Below are positions 37,319-49,444 of a stretch of 64,000 bases of DNA, piece after piece; position 1 is the stretch's first letter; every line of letters starts with the position of its first letter. This stretch comes from Pardosa pseudoannulata (taxonomy: Eukaryota > Arthropoda > Arachnida > Araneae > Lycosidae). The position numbers were made by a program, and so were the translations under genes. Under the pieces are notes generated by a model, which was not told where the DNA came from, did no database searches, and saw only the letters and a list, made by a program, of their open reading frames with translations. The stretch is taken from assembly GCA_032207245.1 (NCBI GenBank), contig CM063506.1, positions 18,076,182 to 18,140,181 on the forward strand, written 5' to 3'.

Positions 37319-38410
37319 TGAGCTTTGTATTTCTCCACAGAGCTCTCATTCTTAATTCATAGCCCTTATCCTGTTCAACGGACGCGCTACAATTCATAGA
37401 GTCTGAAGTCGTTTAATTCTGATGTAAGCATATAAATGGATTTCTTTTATTGATACTAGCCGAGTTCATTATCATAACAAAAGCAATAGGTGCATGAAAT
37501 ACGAGGCACTTATTCCATCACGCAAAAGTTCTGTACAACTACATGCGTGTTTAACTCTCTGCTTGTGAATTAAATCTTTCTGGAAATCAACTCACTAATT
37601 TCTGGCTTTTTCTAAAACCTTTTTCGTAATGCTGTGGTGTTCCATTCTGTTATAATAGTTTGCAGTGTATCTAACACGTGGTTGTTGTAGTCTATTTTAT
37701 TAGTCTGTAATATAACAAGTGTGGCTAGGACAGTATAGTACACATTGTATTAAAAACAAGTACGTATACTATATTTACACATATGTAACGCTACTTTTTC
37801 GAATATTTAGAGACTCCAAACATAGAATATTTTTGACTAATTCTAGCAATACAGTTTGAATTTACACAATATACATATAAATTAAGAGTGTATCACTAAT
37901 TTTTGGCGTCTTTAAAGTATTTTTCAGAAGGTTGTGTTACTGCATACAGTTTTAATAATTGGTAGCCTACCTAAAATATGTTTGTGGTAATCCATTTAGA
38001 TATTTGTAGTTTTTAAGTTTTTTAAACGTGATTAAGATAGTATAGTACAGACTGCATTAAAAAGGCACGCATACAGCATTTACACTTATATAAAGCTGGC
38101 TATCTTTTCAAATATTTAGGACGAAAGCTCAGAGTTCTAAATAAGTTGTGTGTTGTCCTGTTGTAGTGATTCTCAACCTGTGGTTGAGAACAAAAAAATA
38201 TTTTTATTATTTTGTAATTTTTAAACACGTGATTATGATAGGTATAGCACACACTGCATTAAACAGGTACACATACAGCATTTACACTTATATAAAGCTT
38301 GCTATCTTTCAAATATTTAGGGCAAAAACTCAGAGCTCTAAATAAGTTGTGTATTTTTCTGTTGTAGTGAATCTCAACCTGTGGTAGAGAATCACTACAA
38401 CAGAACAATC
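37319..38410. repeat. Three diverged units with hAT-like ends; perfect hairpin at 38358-38404
   Basis: Blocks GACAGTATAGTACACA / ATAGTATAGTACAGACTGCA / AGGTATAGCACACACTGCAT and CAGCATTTACACTTATATAA recur at roughly 37720, 38035 and 38240, defining diverged repeats. GTAGTGATTCTCAACCTGTG (38163) and its relative at 38365 resemble hAT-type TIRs (AGTGnTTCTCAA). At 38358-38404 TCTGTTGTAGTGA pairs with TCACTACAACAGA around a loop containing AACCTGTGG. Confidence 0.5.
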
Positions 38411-39332
38411 CCTCCCCCTAGAGAAGCGTGATTACATAAAATGGGAGAGGGAAGAGCAAACATATCCAAGAAAAAATATTACAAAAATTATTTTACTGAT
38501 AGGAAAGCTAAACAAAATATAATTTGAAATAAAAACAAAATATAGATTTATAGGGCTCTAATATGTTTATAAATAGGATTGTATCAATCTTGCAAATTGA
38601 ATTTAATAATTTACTAAAAGATCCTTAAATGTTCTGTGTTGCCTTTTGGCAACATATTCGATTTAGTCTTCTAAAATACTATTAGAATAATATTGAAGTC
38701 CTAATAGCTAATGTTGCCAATAAATACATACTGAAGATACTACTAAACAAATTTTCAACATGTAAATGGCAACTCTACTTCTTTTAAGAATAAATATTAA
38801 TGTATTTATTAATTTGTTTGCTGTATGGGCTTTTCATGATTTTTGGAAACTTCAAAATACACTATTTTGTACTGCAGTGCTCAAGTAAAAATTATTACAT
38901 GAAAAGGTAACGCATGTATTATGGATATTTAACTGTAAAATATTTGCTGTAACCAGATTTTTGTCTTTGTTGCCAATAGGATACAATGACCACAAACTTC
39001 TACTAAGCTTAAAGGAAAAAAAGACTGTTGGTTATATTTTTTCTCTATTCAATAGAAGTAGCTTCTTTTTGTATTAGTTCATAACTGTAGTTTAATTTTT
39101 TAAAATGTATATGCAGCCAAATTTATGACGTCGTCAAAGGTTGTGACAAAAACTTTTGTAGATAACTTATTCTCATATCGTCAAGTGTCATAAAGTAAAC
39201 AATTTATTTTCTATTCCAATTTGAATTTTCAAAAGTTAACTTTTAAAAATATTTTGTGGGAATTCTTTATAATAGTTATTAAAATTCATGTGTGTTTGAC
39301 ATTTAGATATAATAGAAAAATTAATTTTTCTA
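38411..39332. other. AT-rich non-coding DNA, nothing recognised
   Basis: A C-rich patch near 38405-38455 may still belong to a hAT-like remnant. The rest shows nothing. Confidence 0.45.
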
Positions 39333-39336
39333 TTAA

Positions 39337-40645
39337 CCCCTTGCCTGTGACGTTCAAACTTAATACAATCAACGATCAACACGTATTAGCCAATTTTGGA
39401 ATGCGCGACCTGAGGTAGGGCAAGAGAACAATGGTATTTGTATTCCGTGAAGCTCAGTATCTGTTTGTCCAATGCATAATATTTAATTTGCAAAAGTTAG
39501 GCAGTTTCGTGCTATTTATCACTATTTCTCGAATACAGTAAAGAATTTGTGAAATTCAAAGGAAGAGGGACATGAAACTCATGACAGTGGATATAGATAG
39601 CAATATTGTTGTTTTAGTTTATTATATACTCAAGAGCCAAAATATTATGACCACTTGTCAATAACGAGTTGGCACACCTTTGGCGCTCTACACAGCTTCA
39701 ACCCGCCTTGGCATGGATGTCACAAGTCTTTGGTAGATGGTAGACAGACTGTACCAGATGTTTAAGCAAATGTTACGCAAATACGAGATATAGTGAATTG
39801 GTGGTCTTTGAAGTCTGAGCTGCCGTCCCATGACATCCCACATTTGTTTTATCGGATTACGATCCGGTGAGTTAGGTGGCCAGGACATTAACTGGAGTTC
39901 AGCATCATATTCCTGGAACCACTCCAACACAATTTTAGCCTTGTGACACGGGGAGTTGTCCTGTTGGAACATTCCATTTCCAGCTGGAAAAACAGAAGCT
40001 ATGTAAGGGTGCAACTGATCCACAATGATGTTCAGATACCCTGTAGCATTCATGGTCTGCTCTACCACAACCACGGGTACCAGAGACGCCCAAAAGAAAG
40101 TTCCCCAAAACATAATACCGCCACCATCGATCTGCGTACGACCTTGTACATTGAGGGAGCAACTGTTCGCCTGGAAGACGGCGTATCCTGACACGGCCAT
40201 CGGTCGTGGTGATTGACAAACCGTGATTCATCTGACCAGGCAACTCTCTCCCACTGATCCTTATATCAGTAGCGATGTTTCCGGGCCCAGCGTAAGCGCA
40301 GTTGGCTATGACGCTTGGTCAGCAAAGGCACACGAGTGGGACGTTTTCTGCTTAGTCCCATATCCAACAGCGTTCTCTGAACAGTGTGCTCCGATACTAG
40401 TATTTATACAGGAAATTGTTTTTTTTTGATTTATTTTGCTGTAGTTTGATCAAAAGTTACTGTAATCCATTTAACATTTTTTTTCCCATTTATGTGAAAA
40501 TATTGAAAATAATAGTTATTTCGAACACAATGTTTAAAAAAAATCTATTTCTAACATTTTGGTGATAATATCGAACAAAATTAAAGAAAAAATAAATATT
40601 CATTTTTGGCACGTTTTTTCTCAAATATATTTTACAGGTAAGGAG
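39337..40645. mobile_element. TTAA-flanked element carrying a nested Tc1 fragment
   Basis: TTAA at 39333-39336 and 40646-40649 flank ends CCCCTTGCCTGT (left) and, reverse-complemented, CTCCTTACCTGT (right), 10 of 12 alike. Without the Tc1 fragment the element is about 530 bp and has no coding frame. Piggybac-like by target site; the short TIR makes this tentative. A smaller TTAA-bounded piece (40650-40805, ends ACCCTCTGTTGCC and GGGCATTTAAGGG) follows directly. Confidence 0.5.
39627..40402 (-). pseudogene. Tc1-like transposase fragment, catalytic Glu replaced by Lys
   Basis: A Tc1 end (CAAGAGCCAAAATATTATGA) lies at about 39629. On the minus strand DQWERVAWSDESRF carries the first Asp (near 40235). 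A frameshift leads to IDGGGIMFWGTFFWASLVPV, then FQQDNSPCHKAKIVLEWFQE with the second Asp, and PPNSPDRNPIKQMWDVMGRQ, where Lys stands in place of the catalytic Glu of NPIE(Q/H)xWD. The N-terminal DNA-binding domain is lost beyond about 40400. Inactive through frameshift, truncation and active-site change. Confidence 0.9.
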
Positions 40646-41328
40646 TTAAAACCCTCTGTTGCCGATTGGCAGTAACCCATTTTTTAAACCTTAAACTATA
40701 CTTAAAACAAAGTATCATTTTTTAAGTATTTTTCCTATTATTTATATAAGAAAGAAAAGCCAAAAACATTTTTATTTTGTTTTTAAAAAATTGGGCATTT
40801 AAGGGTTAAATTTTTTTTAATATCAGCATGTTTATTTATTTTTATTATTTTGCAAGACTAGCAATTAAAGTGATAGTGTAGCATTATCGTTAAAATACAC
40901 AAACTTAATTATTAATGTATATATACTTGTTGTATAAGCAAAGGGGAAGGGCGATAAAAATTATTACTTTGGTGGTAAATTGGGACTTGGAAAATTGGGT
41001 GGCAAAAATGAAAGTTTGAGAAACGCTGTTCGAGTTTTGTGATTTATTCTTCTTTTGTGGCCAGTGGCTACATCAAACCAGGGAAAGCGTATTCCAAGGT
41101 TAAATCCTGAATGATCTCGCAACTTTGAAAAGAGGGATGGAGAAGCTAATTTTGAGAAGGAGTTTGTAAAGCTGTTTTTCCCACAAGTATTTTAGAGATC
41201 ACTTCATAAGCTTGCGTATTTACATTATCTCTGCGGAGTCTTTTCTTCTTCTTGTGCTTATTATATTTGGTCTAGACTAGAAGTACAGAAAGACTTGCAT
41301 CTCCAAAAAGTCATAAACAAGGAGAGAT

Positions 41329-41484
41329 TGGTTGGTCTATTTCTTGCAATACCATGAATGGAAAACCAGGGCCTACTGCTTAAAACGATTTTCGTAACGG
41401 CAGTGGACATCCATGTCATAATGGGATTCAAACCCACTAACTCCGACCTACCATAGAGCAGAACCCCTACCCATTCGTCTATCG
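41329..41484 (-). mobile_element. tRNA-derived SINE, inverted, 13-bp target duplication
   Basis: TAAACAAGGAGAG at 41316-41328 and 41485-41497 is a perfect 13-bp duplication. Between them lie the complement of the SINE: ATTGGTTGG tail, CCAGGGCCTACTGCTTAAAA, GGACATCCATG, GGGATTCAAACCCAC (B box complement) and CCCATTCGTCTATCG (head). It lies about 330 bp downstream of the Ig exon, presumably in its intron. Confidence 0.95.
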
Positions 41485-41497
41485 TAAACAAGGAGAG

Positions 41498-41814
41498 GCG
41501 TAGCAAATATATTCTGAAGCACAGACCTCACGCAGTTTAAAATTTTATTAGAAGAGGACTGTGAAGATGTACAGCTGCAGCAGTTTCGAAACATTTTCTG
41601 TTCATATCCAAGTAAGGCTCCTGGAGTGCTCACTAACAAGTGATGGTGAGTTGGATACTTCTTTCACCTGTTAAGGGCAAAACCAGGAAATATCCAAGTA
41701 TACCATGAAGGGTTGAGTTTTTCGAATATCTATACTAGTGTGCTGTGATTGAAATTTAGGTATAGGCGTGTGTGTATGTGTGTGGGAGAGAGAGTTGGAT
41801 CGCTGTGCACTTAC
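41498..41814 (-). other. Intron sequence downstream of the Ig exon
   Basis: On the minus strand this begins with the donor GTAAGT at 41814-41809 and a GT/GA-rich run (41765-41795 on the plus strand). No further exon recognised down to the SINE. Confidence 0.6.
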
Positions 41815-42111
41815 TGCCAACCACCAGCTCCATGACGTCCGCTACCCTCCTGACGCTGCCGTCCGCCGCCAGCTCACGGCACTCCCACCGACCGGCGTCC
41901 GACCTTCGCGCCCCTGCGATGCTGAGGGCGGCGGTACCGTCCGCCTTGAAGGTCCACTGCCGCCTGCGAGAAGCCGACTGGTCCAGCACCACCGCTGCCC
42001 CGTTCTGCAGCCACTGCACACTGCCTCCAGGGCTGGACAGCGGGCAGGGAATCGTCACGCTGTCGCCCACTTGCACCGTGCGTTGCTCGAATGCACACCA
42101 CGCTCTGCCAC
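41815..42111 (-). CDS. Internal exon encoding one immunoglobulin-like domain (partial gene)
   Basis: A 297-bp exon read on the minus strand. The acceptor is TTGTTTTACAG ending at 42112 and the donor is GGCA|GTAAGT at 41815/41814. Both introns are phase 1, the usual arrangement for Ig-domain exons, which lets domains be shuffled or skipped in frame. The 98 complete codons contain VQVGDSVTIPC (Cys 22), SVQWLQNG (core Trp 33), ALSIAGARRSDAGRWEC (the D-x-G-x-x-x-C signature, Cys 77) and a closing ADVMELVV strand. That is a complete V/I-type fold with the disulfide pair. An extra Cys at residue 5 is unusual. The likely product is a cell-surface adhesion or receptor protein with more domains outside the window. 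Codon third positions are strongly G/C, unlike the AT-rich surroundings, as expected for a selected exon. The gene cannot be named from one domain. Confidence 0.88.
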
Positions 42112-43707
42112 CTGTAAAACAAAATGAAGGAAAAATTAGTGATTAAAAATTATATGTATGTATGACAAGTTTATTAATTTAAGGAGGAAGTTTTAAACTA
42201 ATACTCGTGCTGACAGCAATTGCCTAATGATAACATTTGTTAAGGAGCAGTAAACCAAATAATACAGGTGATATTATTATTGGAAATTTTTTTCTTTTTA
42301 TTTAGAACTACTCTGTAAATTTTGTCAGGTCTAAGAGAAACCATGCGGTTTTGGGCAAATATTAAATTAACATAAACACAAACACATGCACACACATACA
42401 CATCTATGTGTATGTGAGTGAATTGGTAAATGTGAGTGAATTGGTGCGGAATTGGTGATCCGAATTAAAACATAATTAATAAAAATAAGTTTTTACAGAT
42501 AAATATATTAAACATTAGTATGATTAATGATCCTAATTAGCTACTACTGAGTCAGAAGTGGATTTTCGTTTTTATCTTAGTAGCAGTTATTTAATATTAT
42601 TTCGCCTTATTTGTTGAAGAAACTATTACGTTTTGACGTCGTAAGTAATGCTTTAGAACTTTTCAACCTGTAATCATGTTTTTCAATATTTTTGCACTTT
42701 TTATAGATGAAAATATTTGTTGCATCAAACATAGTTCCATTTTAACTACTGTGATTTAATTTGTTTATACATAAACATATACTGGCAGATCTAAACAAGT
42801 GTATTGGTCTCGCTGTATAAAAAACTATTTGTGAAATTTCCTTGAAATTTTGTATACATGTTCTTTAAAATTAGTTCCTATTTCGACAAATTTCGGAAGA
42901 AAATGGCTATCTACAATAGGTGATTTAAATATATTTCAACATATTAAAGAATTCCCTACTTATATAACGATCCGTTAAGCTGTTTTACTACACAATAATA
43001 TTAATTTTATCACCACAAATGAATTCCTGAGTGGGGAATACCTTAATCGGATCTAATATTTAAGTATTTCTCATATTCAATCTGCATTTCTTCAGACTGT
43101 TGAATATATATATATCCGATTCCCAAGAAATCACACGGTCGCTACTGTTACTGCGTACACTTTACTGTTACTCATACCTATTTTGCAGATGTAGCTTCTT
43201 CAACCATCTGCAATTAAGCTGGTTTGTGGTCTGGTCTGAGATTAACGGCAAATGTTCCGGTATTTACAAAATGCAACGTAATTTTTAGAAATTTGTAATT
43301 GCTAATGGGTCTTTATAAATCCTTTGCCTGTCAAAAGGATTTTAGCGCAGTAGAACCATTTATGTTTGATTTAAGAAAACAGCCTAAAGTGCGATTTGGT
43401 AAATCCAGTATCATGAAGAAGTCTTCTATTAATGGAAAAAAATGCATCACTACTATTTATATATGTAAGCAGGGAGTAGTTGTATCGAAAGCCTGACCAA
43501 ACTTGCACCATGGTTAACTACAGTTAAACGCTGATTAAATAATCAGTAGGTACATTTATATTACAAGTAGGGAAAAATGATTTTACTATTTTCAGTAAAG
43601 ACTTTGAAGATGCTAGCAAAATATAATGTTGGGCTCTATATTTTTGTTTTCTTTCTATCTAAATGCGTATTCGCATTGACTCGTTCGCCAGCAAAATGTA
43701 GTAGGTT
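42112..43707 (-). other. Intron upstream of the Ig exon; no further exon seen
   Basis: It begins (minus-strand 3' end) with the pyrimidine tract of the acceptor. AT-rich, with a small GTGTATGTGAGTGAATTGG repeat near 42408-42445. The ORFs at 43100-43288 and 43299-43496 (plus) have no recognisable protein character. Confidence 0.5.
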
Positions 43708-43711
43708 TAAA

Positions 43712-43875
43712 GGTGCTACCATATTACGGTCGACATATGTTACTGGTTACTTCTGAGTCATAATGATGTCAGAGAGAGAACTTTTTTGTATCAAATTCAC
43801 ATCTCTGGAGATTTTTGACGTCATTATGACGCGGAAGTCACAATGACATATGTCGACTATAATATGATAGCACCC
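43712..43875. mobile_element. Foldback MITE, copy 1, 4-bp target duplication TAAA
   Basis: TAAA at 43708-43711 and 43876-43879 flank a 164-bp palindromic element. Left GGTGCTACCATATTACGGTC and right end (reverse-complemented) GGGTGCTATCATATTATAGT start inverted arms of about 60 bp, with GTCGACATATGT and GTCATAATGA landmarks in each arm. No coding capacity; mobilised in trans. Confidence 0.9.
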
Positions 43876-43948
43876 TAAATATTGTGTTTATGCAAATTTT
43901 TTTGTTTTCCATGTAAAAACACGTGTTGTGTGAAGAAGCAAGATATAG

Positions 43949-44114
43949 GGGTGCTACCATATTACGGTCGACATATGTCACTGGTGACTTCTGCGTCATA
44001 GTGATGTCAGAGAGGGAAATTTATGGTACCAAATTCCCCTCTCTGTCGATTTTTGACGTCATTATGACGCGGAAGACACTTGTGAAATAAGTCGACTGTA
44101 ACATGGTAGCACCC
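43949..44114. mobile_element. Foldback MITE, copy 2, 4-bp target duplication ATAG
   Basis: ATAG at 43945-43948 and 44115-44118 flank a 166-bp copy of the same element (GGGTGCTACCATATTACGGT to ACATGGTAGCACCC). It is in the same orientation, 73 bp from copy 1. Different target duplications show that these are two separate insertions, not a local duplication. Confidence 0.92.
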
Positions 44115-44118
44115 ATAG

Positions 44119-45370
44119 AGTGCATGCATGCTGATAACCATCAAGACTTGAGAGCTGTAGCAGGTGTTTGTAACGGCAATATGATAACTTGTAATTTACT
44201 GGAAATGAAGTGTGTTTAGTTTAAGTAGTAAATAATTATTATTTAATAAAATCTTCTAGACATATCATATTTTTATACTGCCCCAGTTACATACATAAAT
44301 TACACTGGCATTATTTGATAACTGCACTCAGCATAATCTATAAAACTTTAAAAATATAGGTAGATAATATGGTGCATGTTAAGAAATATATAAATTACCT
44401 GCTCCACAAATGCCATCTTTTCTCGACTAGATACAGAAATGTGAATTTTTTCTTATTTTAGAAACTTATCCATACAAAAGTTTTTCGAAATCGATTAGGC
44501 AGTTTTCGCTAGAGAGAAGTGTAAGTATTTCCTGTTTAATTTGGATACCTCCTTATATTACTCTTTATTAAAAAGAATCTAATATTTAAGGAAAAACTCA
44601 TAAGGGAAGGCAATATTTGCAAGAGGGGTTCAACACAAAAAACAGTGGTAAGATGAGTTTAGTGTAAGTAAAGGAAGTCATGCGAAAGAAAGTTAGGATA
44701 AAAATGAATGACATTAAAAAGAAATGGCGCGAAAGGAAAAGGACAAAAGGAGAAAATGAGAAAAAGGCTGGTCTTGGAACGAAGAAAATATGAGCTGCAG
44801 TTAACGAATTGGTACTAAAAAACAAAATGCGGTCGTGAAGAACAGTCTTAAATAGGATTAAATATGGCGTTTGGTTTAAAGATATATTGCGATAAAAGTA
44901 AAGCATTCGGAAGGAAAATAATCAATAAACAGAGTAATTAGCTAAAAAGTGTATAAATAATGAGAATAAATATTTAAATAGTGTAGGTAATTATAGGTAA
45001 GATACATTAAGAGGTAAAACCCTTTGTTTGATATTAAGAATAATGAATACAGAAAACAGAAAATGCATAAAAGCTCTTTTATATATCAGTTGAACGTATT
45101 AAATATGTTCAGAATAAAAAATAAAGGAAAAATGATTACTCTGTACATTAAATTGAGCGAAAAATAAATAAAAGTTAAGATTTTTAAGATGATGTATTCC
45201 AGCATTTTTTCCATTTAAATTTCATTTCCGATGTGGATTACACATTGCTTCTTTTATGAAGACGTGACTTTTTTATTTTCTGATTCTCTTTATAATTAGT
45301 TTGTTTCCACAAGGTACAATTTTGTACTCAAAATATCCATTTTATTTCCTTAATGCTACTATTTTAAATA
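44119..45370. other. AT-rich non-coding DNA; purine-rich stretch 44590-44900
   Basis: 44640-44790 is strongly A/G-biased on the plus strand. The 102-codon minus-strand ORF there is the Phe/Leu/Ser-rich shadow of that bias. No gene. Confidence 0.5.
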
Positions 45371-45389
45371 CGGGGTGACAAAAAAGGTT

Positions 45390-46440
45390 ACTACGTCAAT
45401 TTTTCTGGCTTTTCATCTGTTGTAGAGAAATTAGCAGTATGCGGAACTTCTAATGCGTGCGGTTGGCAACTGTTTAGAGTTTTAGTCACCTACCACCTAC
45501 CTAGTATTTGTAAACCTAATCAAAACAGCAACTTGTTTATAAAGAAATCTTTGCGTTTATAACCTGTCTCGCAAAGAAATCCGCTCAGTTATTCTACTTT
45601 TTGATTGAAGTATGTAACAGATACTGAAATTCATAGGCAGCCTCTAGAGGTTTACAGAGAAATTTGTAATGTCAGATCAGCATGCCTAAGAACTGTGTCG
45701 AAATGTTGGTGTCTGTACAGAAATGGTCACCAAGGACTACTAGAATATCATTGATCACTTTCTTACAGCCTACACATGCTCCTCCCAAATTTCCTGTTTT
45801 TCCTTATCTGAAGAAGCACCTAGGAGGCCGACAATTAGCTTACAACGAGGAGGCGAAACAGTTCGTGACATTGGGGCTGAACATGTAATAACGGTTGGCA
45901 ACTGTTTAGAATTTCGGTCACCTACCATTTACAGTGCTATTTGTAAACTTAACCCAAACAGCAACTAGTTTATAACCTGTCTCTCAAAGAAATCCGCCCA
46001 GTTATTCTATTTTATGGTTGAAGTATGTAGCAGCTACTGAAATTCATAGGCAGTTTCTACAGGTTTGCGAAGGAATTGTAATGTCAGACCAGCATGTTTA
46101 AGAATTGTGTCGAAATATTGCTGCCTGTACATAAATTGTTATCAAGGTCTACTAGGATATCATCGATCACTTTCCTACAGCCTACACATGCTCCCCGCAA
46201 GTTTCCTGTATTTCCTTACCTGAAGAAACCTAGGAGGCCGATGATTCGCTTACAACGAGAAGGCGAAACAGTTCGTGACAACGGGGCTGAACATGCAAGA
46301 ACAGAAGGGAAAATTCCCATTCATTCCAAGAAATGACAAGTACCTAAATGATATGGAGACAACGCCAAAAATTAACTTCATGTATGCAGTATCAATGGTT
46401 GTATTAGTTGTACAAAATAAAATGTACACGTTTCACTGTA
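45390..46440 (+). pseudogene. Internally deleted mariner-like element, tandemly duplicated
   Basis: Two units of about 420 bp (45465-45890 and 45893-46330) are close to 90% alike. Read across frameshifts, each starts with LSRKEIRSVILLF and EIHRQ...YREI...MSDQHV, the N-terminal helix-turn-helix of cecropia/SETMAR-type mariners. Each then jumps to FPVFPYLKKHLGGRQLAYNE and AKQFVTLGLN, the C-terminal end after the third catalytic Asp. The catalytic core is deleted in both, so the deletion preceded the duplication. After unit 2, PIHSKK and a YGDNAK-like end correspond to the last residues of the transposase. Confidence 0.75.
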
Positions 46441-46444
46441 GGAT

Positions 46445-46890
46445 TTGAAAGCATTTTTGCACATTTCGATTCTCATTATTCGATTCAGATTTCTTTTTCA
46501 TCTTTGCAAGCATTGTCTAACTGATATTTAATTTTAACCTAGGACTTGTATAATTATATTTTCTGACGAACTGAAAGAAATTCGAAATGAATTTTCTCTA
46601 TAAAATCTTAACTCAGCATGTTTGTGAGAAGAATCTCTTTCAAAAGTCAGAGATAACTTAACGACTGTTTGAGTGCTAATGACCTCCTGAACTGAAGTCT
46701 GGGATTTGAGAAAAGCTGTTTGTAATTAGCTTTAAAGTGTTTTATCCAGGAGATGTGAGTAACTATGGTTCAATGCTCTTTTTGAATTTTCCAACATCGA
46801 TTTCACACCAGTGTACTCAATCATATTAGCTTTGCTTTTCGGCTCTGTCATAGTAACCCTATTGTCTGCAACTACGCAGTTCGTTTTAAT
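46445..46890. other. AT-rich non-coding DNA, nothing recognised
   Basis: No gene or repeat seen before the microsatellite. Confidence 0.5.
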
Positions 46891-46892
46891 TA

Positions 46893-47212
<320 letters not shown>

Positions 47213-47999
47213 GGGAAAAGAAATAAATTTAATACATTCAGATTATTTTATTTACTAGTTAAAAAATTAATTACTGATAAACCTTGAGTTAAGAAAAAAT
47301 AGTACCTTTCAAGCTGAAAATCATTTAAAATTAACCTAATTTTGATTTATTTAAAACAATATTCTCTCTTTAGAACAAGATATTTGCTAGATAATTAATA
47401 TAAGTTTAACTTTATAAAAACTATTAATATTTGTTATATGATTAAATAAATAGCAATAAATAAAAAAAATTAAGTATGAAAAAAAATACACACCAATTGG
47501 AATTCGTAAATTAGAAACTAATTTGTTTTTATGAAGTTGAAGTTAACTGTATTTTTTACTGCTAACTTCAATTTTATTAATATGAGCAATACATTTTAAA
47601 TACGAGTAATACATTTAGCATGGTAAATGTAATTCTTAAATTTTCAATCTCATGAAAAATTAAATTTAAAAAATTTTAAAATGTCAGATACCTTTAAAAC
47701 TTTGGTTTACAGAATAAAGGAGGTTTTATTTTATATTGATATAAAAATTTAGTTTCTAATAAACGTATTTCAAAAGTTAATGTGAGAGAAAGTTACTTTA
47801 ATTTTTAATTTAGTTTTTTTAAATATGATACTGGAAATGACAAAAGTAAATAAATTTTTAAAGCTAGAGTAACTAAAGAGAAAAATGAAAGTAGCTAAAG
47901 AACTTGTAGAAAATTTATTCTTTTTAGAAAGCATCTTTAAAAATATTGTAATTGTAATTTATATTGTAAAACAATGGTGTTATTAGATATGTCTGTGAG

Positions 48000-48055
<56 letters not shown>

Positions 48056-48790
48056 GCATGTAAAATATTTTCTAATGTCTTGACAAAACATTAGTATTTA
48101 CATTTTGATAAAGATTGTAAAATTCCTCATAAGATTACTTTTATATTCTTGTGAATGAAATACAGTAATTGCTTAAACTTCCGGTCTTGAGATTTTAACG
48201 AAAATTCAGATTATGACCGTATATTATCCATTTTGGCTAATTTCAACCGTATGCCCCTGCGTACATGCAAGGAATCTTTAACTACGAAACTTTAAATATT
48301 CATTTGGACTATTCCGGAATGATTTTTGGATAGTTTGAACGAGATGTTTGTAGGTACGTATCTCGCATAACTAAAAAACGAGTAACCATAAAATGTTGAA
48401 ATTTTATATTTTCAACTGTTGTAACTTTTAATTGTGCAACTCCATTGGGATTACAATTACTAATCTATATAACAAAAAGTTTCAATATAATGTACATGAA
48501 CGCAGCCGGTCTATAATAAGGAAAACAGAAAGATATTGACATATTTATATACATTTGAAACTATGCTTTTTAAGGAGCTTGATCAACAAGACTTAAAACG
48601 TAATTATTTTTAAACAGGCAAGTGGAAACAAAATTAAAATTATTGGCAAATTTTTTAAGAATAATTCTGGAATATTATTATTTATTACTTCTTGGTAAAC
48701 TGTAAAGGTAGCATTGTAATAAGAAAAAAATGATTTATAATAAAATATCTTTATAATGTATTAGACATTAATGCTGTCAGATATCAGTAC
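47213..48790. other. AT-rich non-coding DNA with a 50-bp (AT)n at 48003-48051
   Basis: Apart from the microsatellite, only 48340-48440 (GTACGTATCTCGCATAACTA, then TGTTGAAATTTTATATT) is notable. It resembles 11845-11910 and may be an old dispersed repeat. Confidence 0.45.
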
Positions 48791-48794
48791 TTAA

Positions 48795-49422
48795 CACTTG
48801 GCATTCGGGTATACTTCACCGCCAAATTATACGTACAGCGGGCGTTTTTTCGGGAATCGCTCGAAAGTTTAGTTATTCAGAAAAATCGCAGTAAATCGAA
48901 AACTACTTTGTTTTTGTGAACGAACCTTTTTTTATTTTACACTTTAATATATACTGTATGATTATTTAACAAAAAAAACCCAACGTTTTTACGAAATCAC
49001 AAAAATAAACGATTTTTAAAATTAAAGTCCGATAATTTTTCAGCGCATATTTCTTCATCACTATCTTTGTCACAACAGCTCATTTTATCAATTTTGTATT
49101 CAACAATAAAAAAAACCAAGCTTCAAATTGACAAAACACGACTTTACGTTCTGGAGTTAGAAATTCGATTGAAGACGAAATAACGCAACAAAAGACCGAG
49201 TAACTCGACAATCATAACTTGCGGAAAGAAAAAATGCAAAGCGTTGTATAGCAACACACATAACACGCATATAATGTCATACATATAATTATACGTATTT
49301 AGTAGATTTGTAGTTGTTAGCGAGTATCCACCACAAATCTACTAAATACGTATTTTTACGTGACCCGAGCTCCAGTGATAGACTGCTAAAAACGTAAAAA
49401 TACGTTTCCCGCACTCGAAGTG
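48795..49422. mobile_element. TTAA-type nonautonomous element related to 3066-3784
   Basis: TTAA at 48791-48794; CTAA, a one-base decay, at 49423-49426. Ends CACTTGGCATTCGGG and, reverse-complemented, CACTTCGAGTGCGGG match at 11 of 15. The subterminal TTTAGTTATTCAG and AAATCGAAAA are shared with the element at 3066. It contains a perfect 20-bp inverted repeat (49291-49310 with 49334-49353, ATACGTATTTAGTAGATTTG) around a 23-base loop. No transposase. Confidence 0.65.
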
Positions 49423-49444
49423 CTAAGCTCTATTGAAACAACGT

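Noticed and set aside
38163..41031. One complete hAT element from 38.2-38.4 kb to the TTTGAGAAACGCTG-like sequence at 41018-41031
   Set aside because: The two ends both resemble hAT TIRs, but no 8-bp target duplication matches and no transposase is visible; kept only as possible remnants.
41768..42146. Two long plus-strand ORFs over the Ig exon
   Set aside because: They are antisense shadows of the G+C-rich Ig exon and show no domain; the minus strand has a full Ig fold with matching splice sites.
44598..44906. 102-codon minus-strand ORF rich in Phe, Leu and Ser
   Set aside because: Explained by the purine bias of the plus strand.
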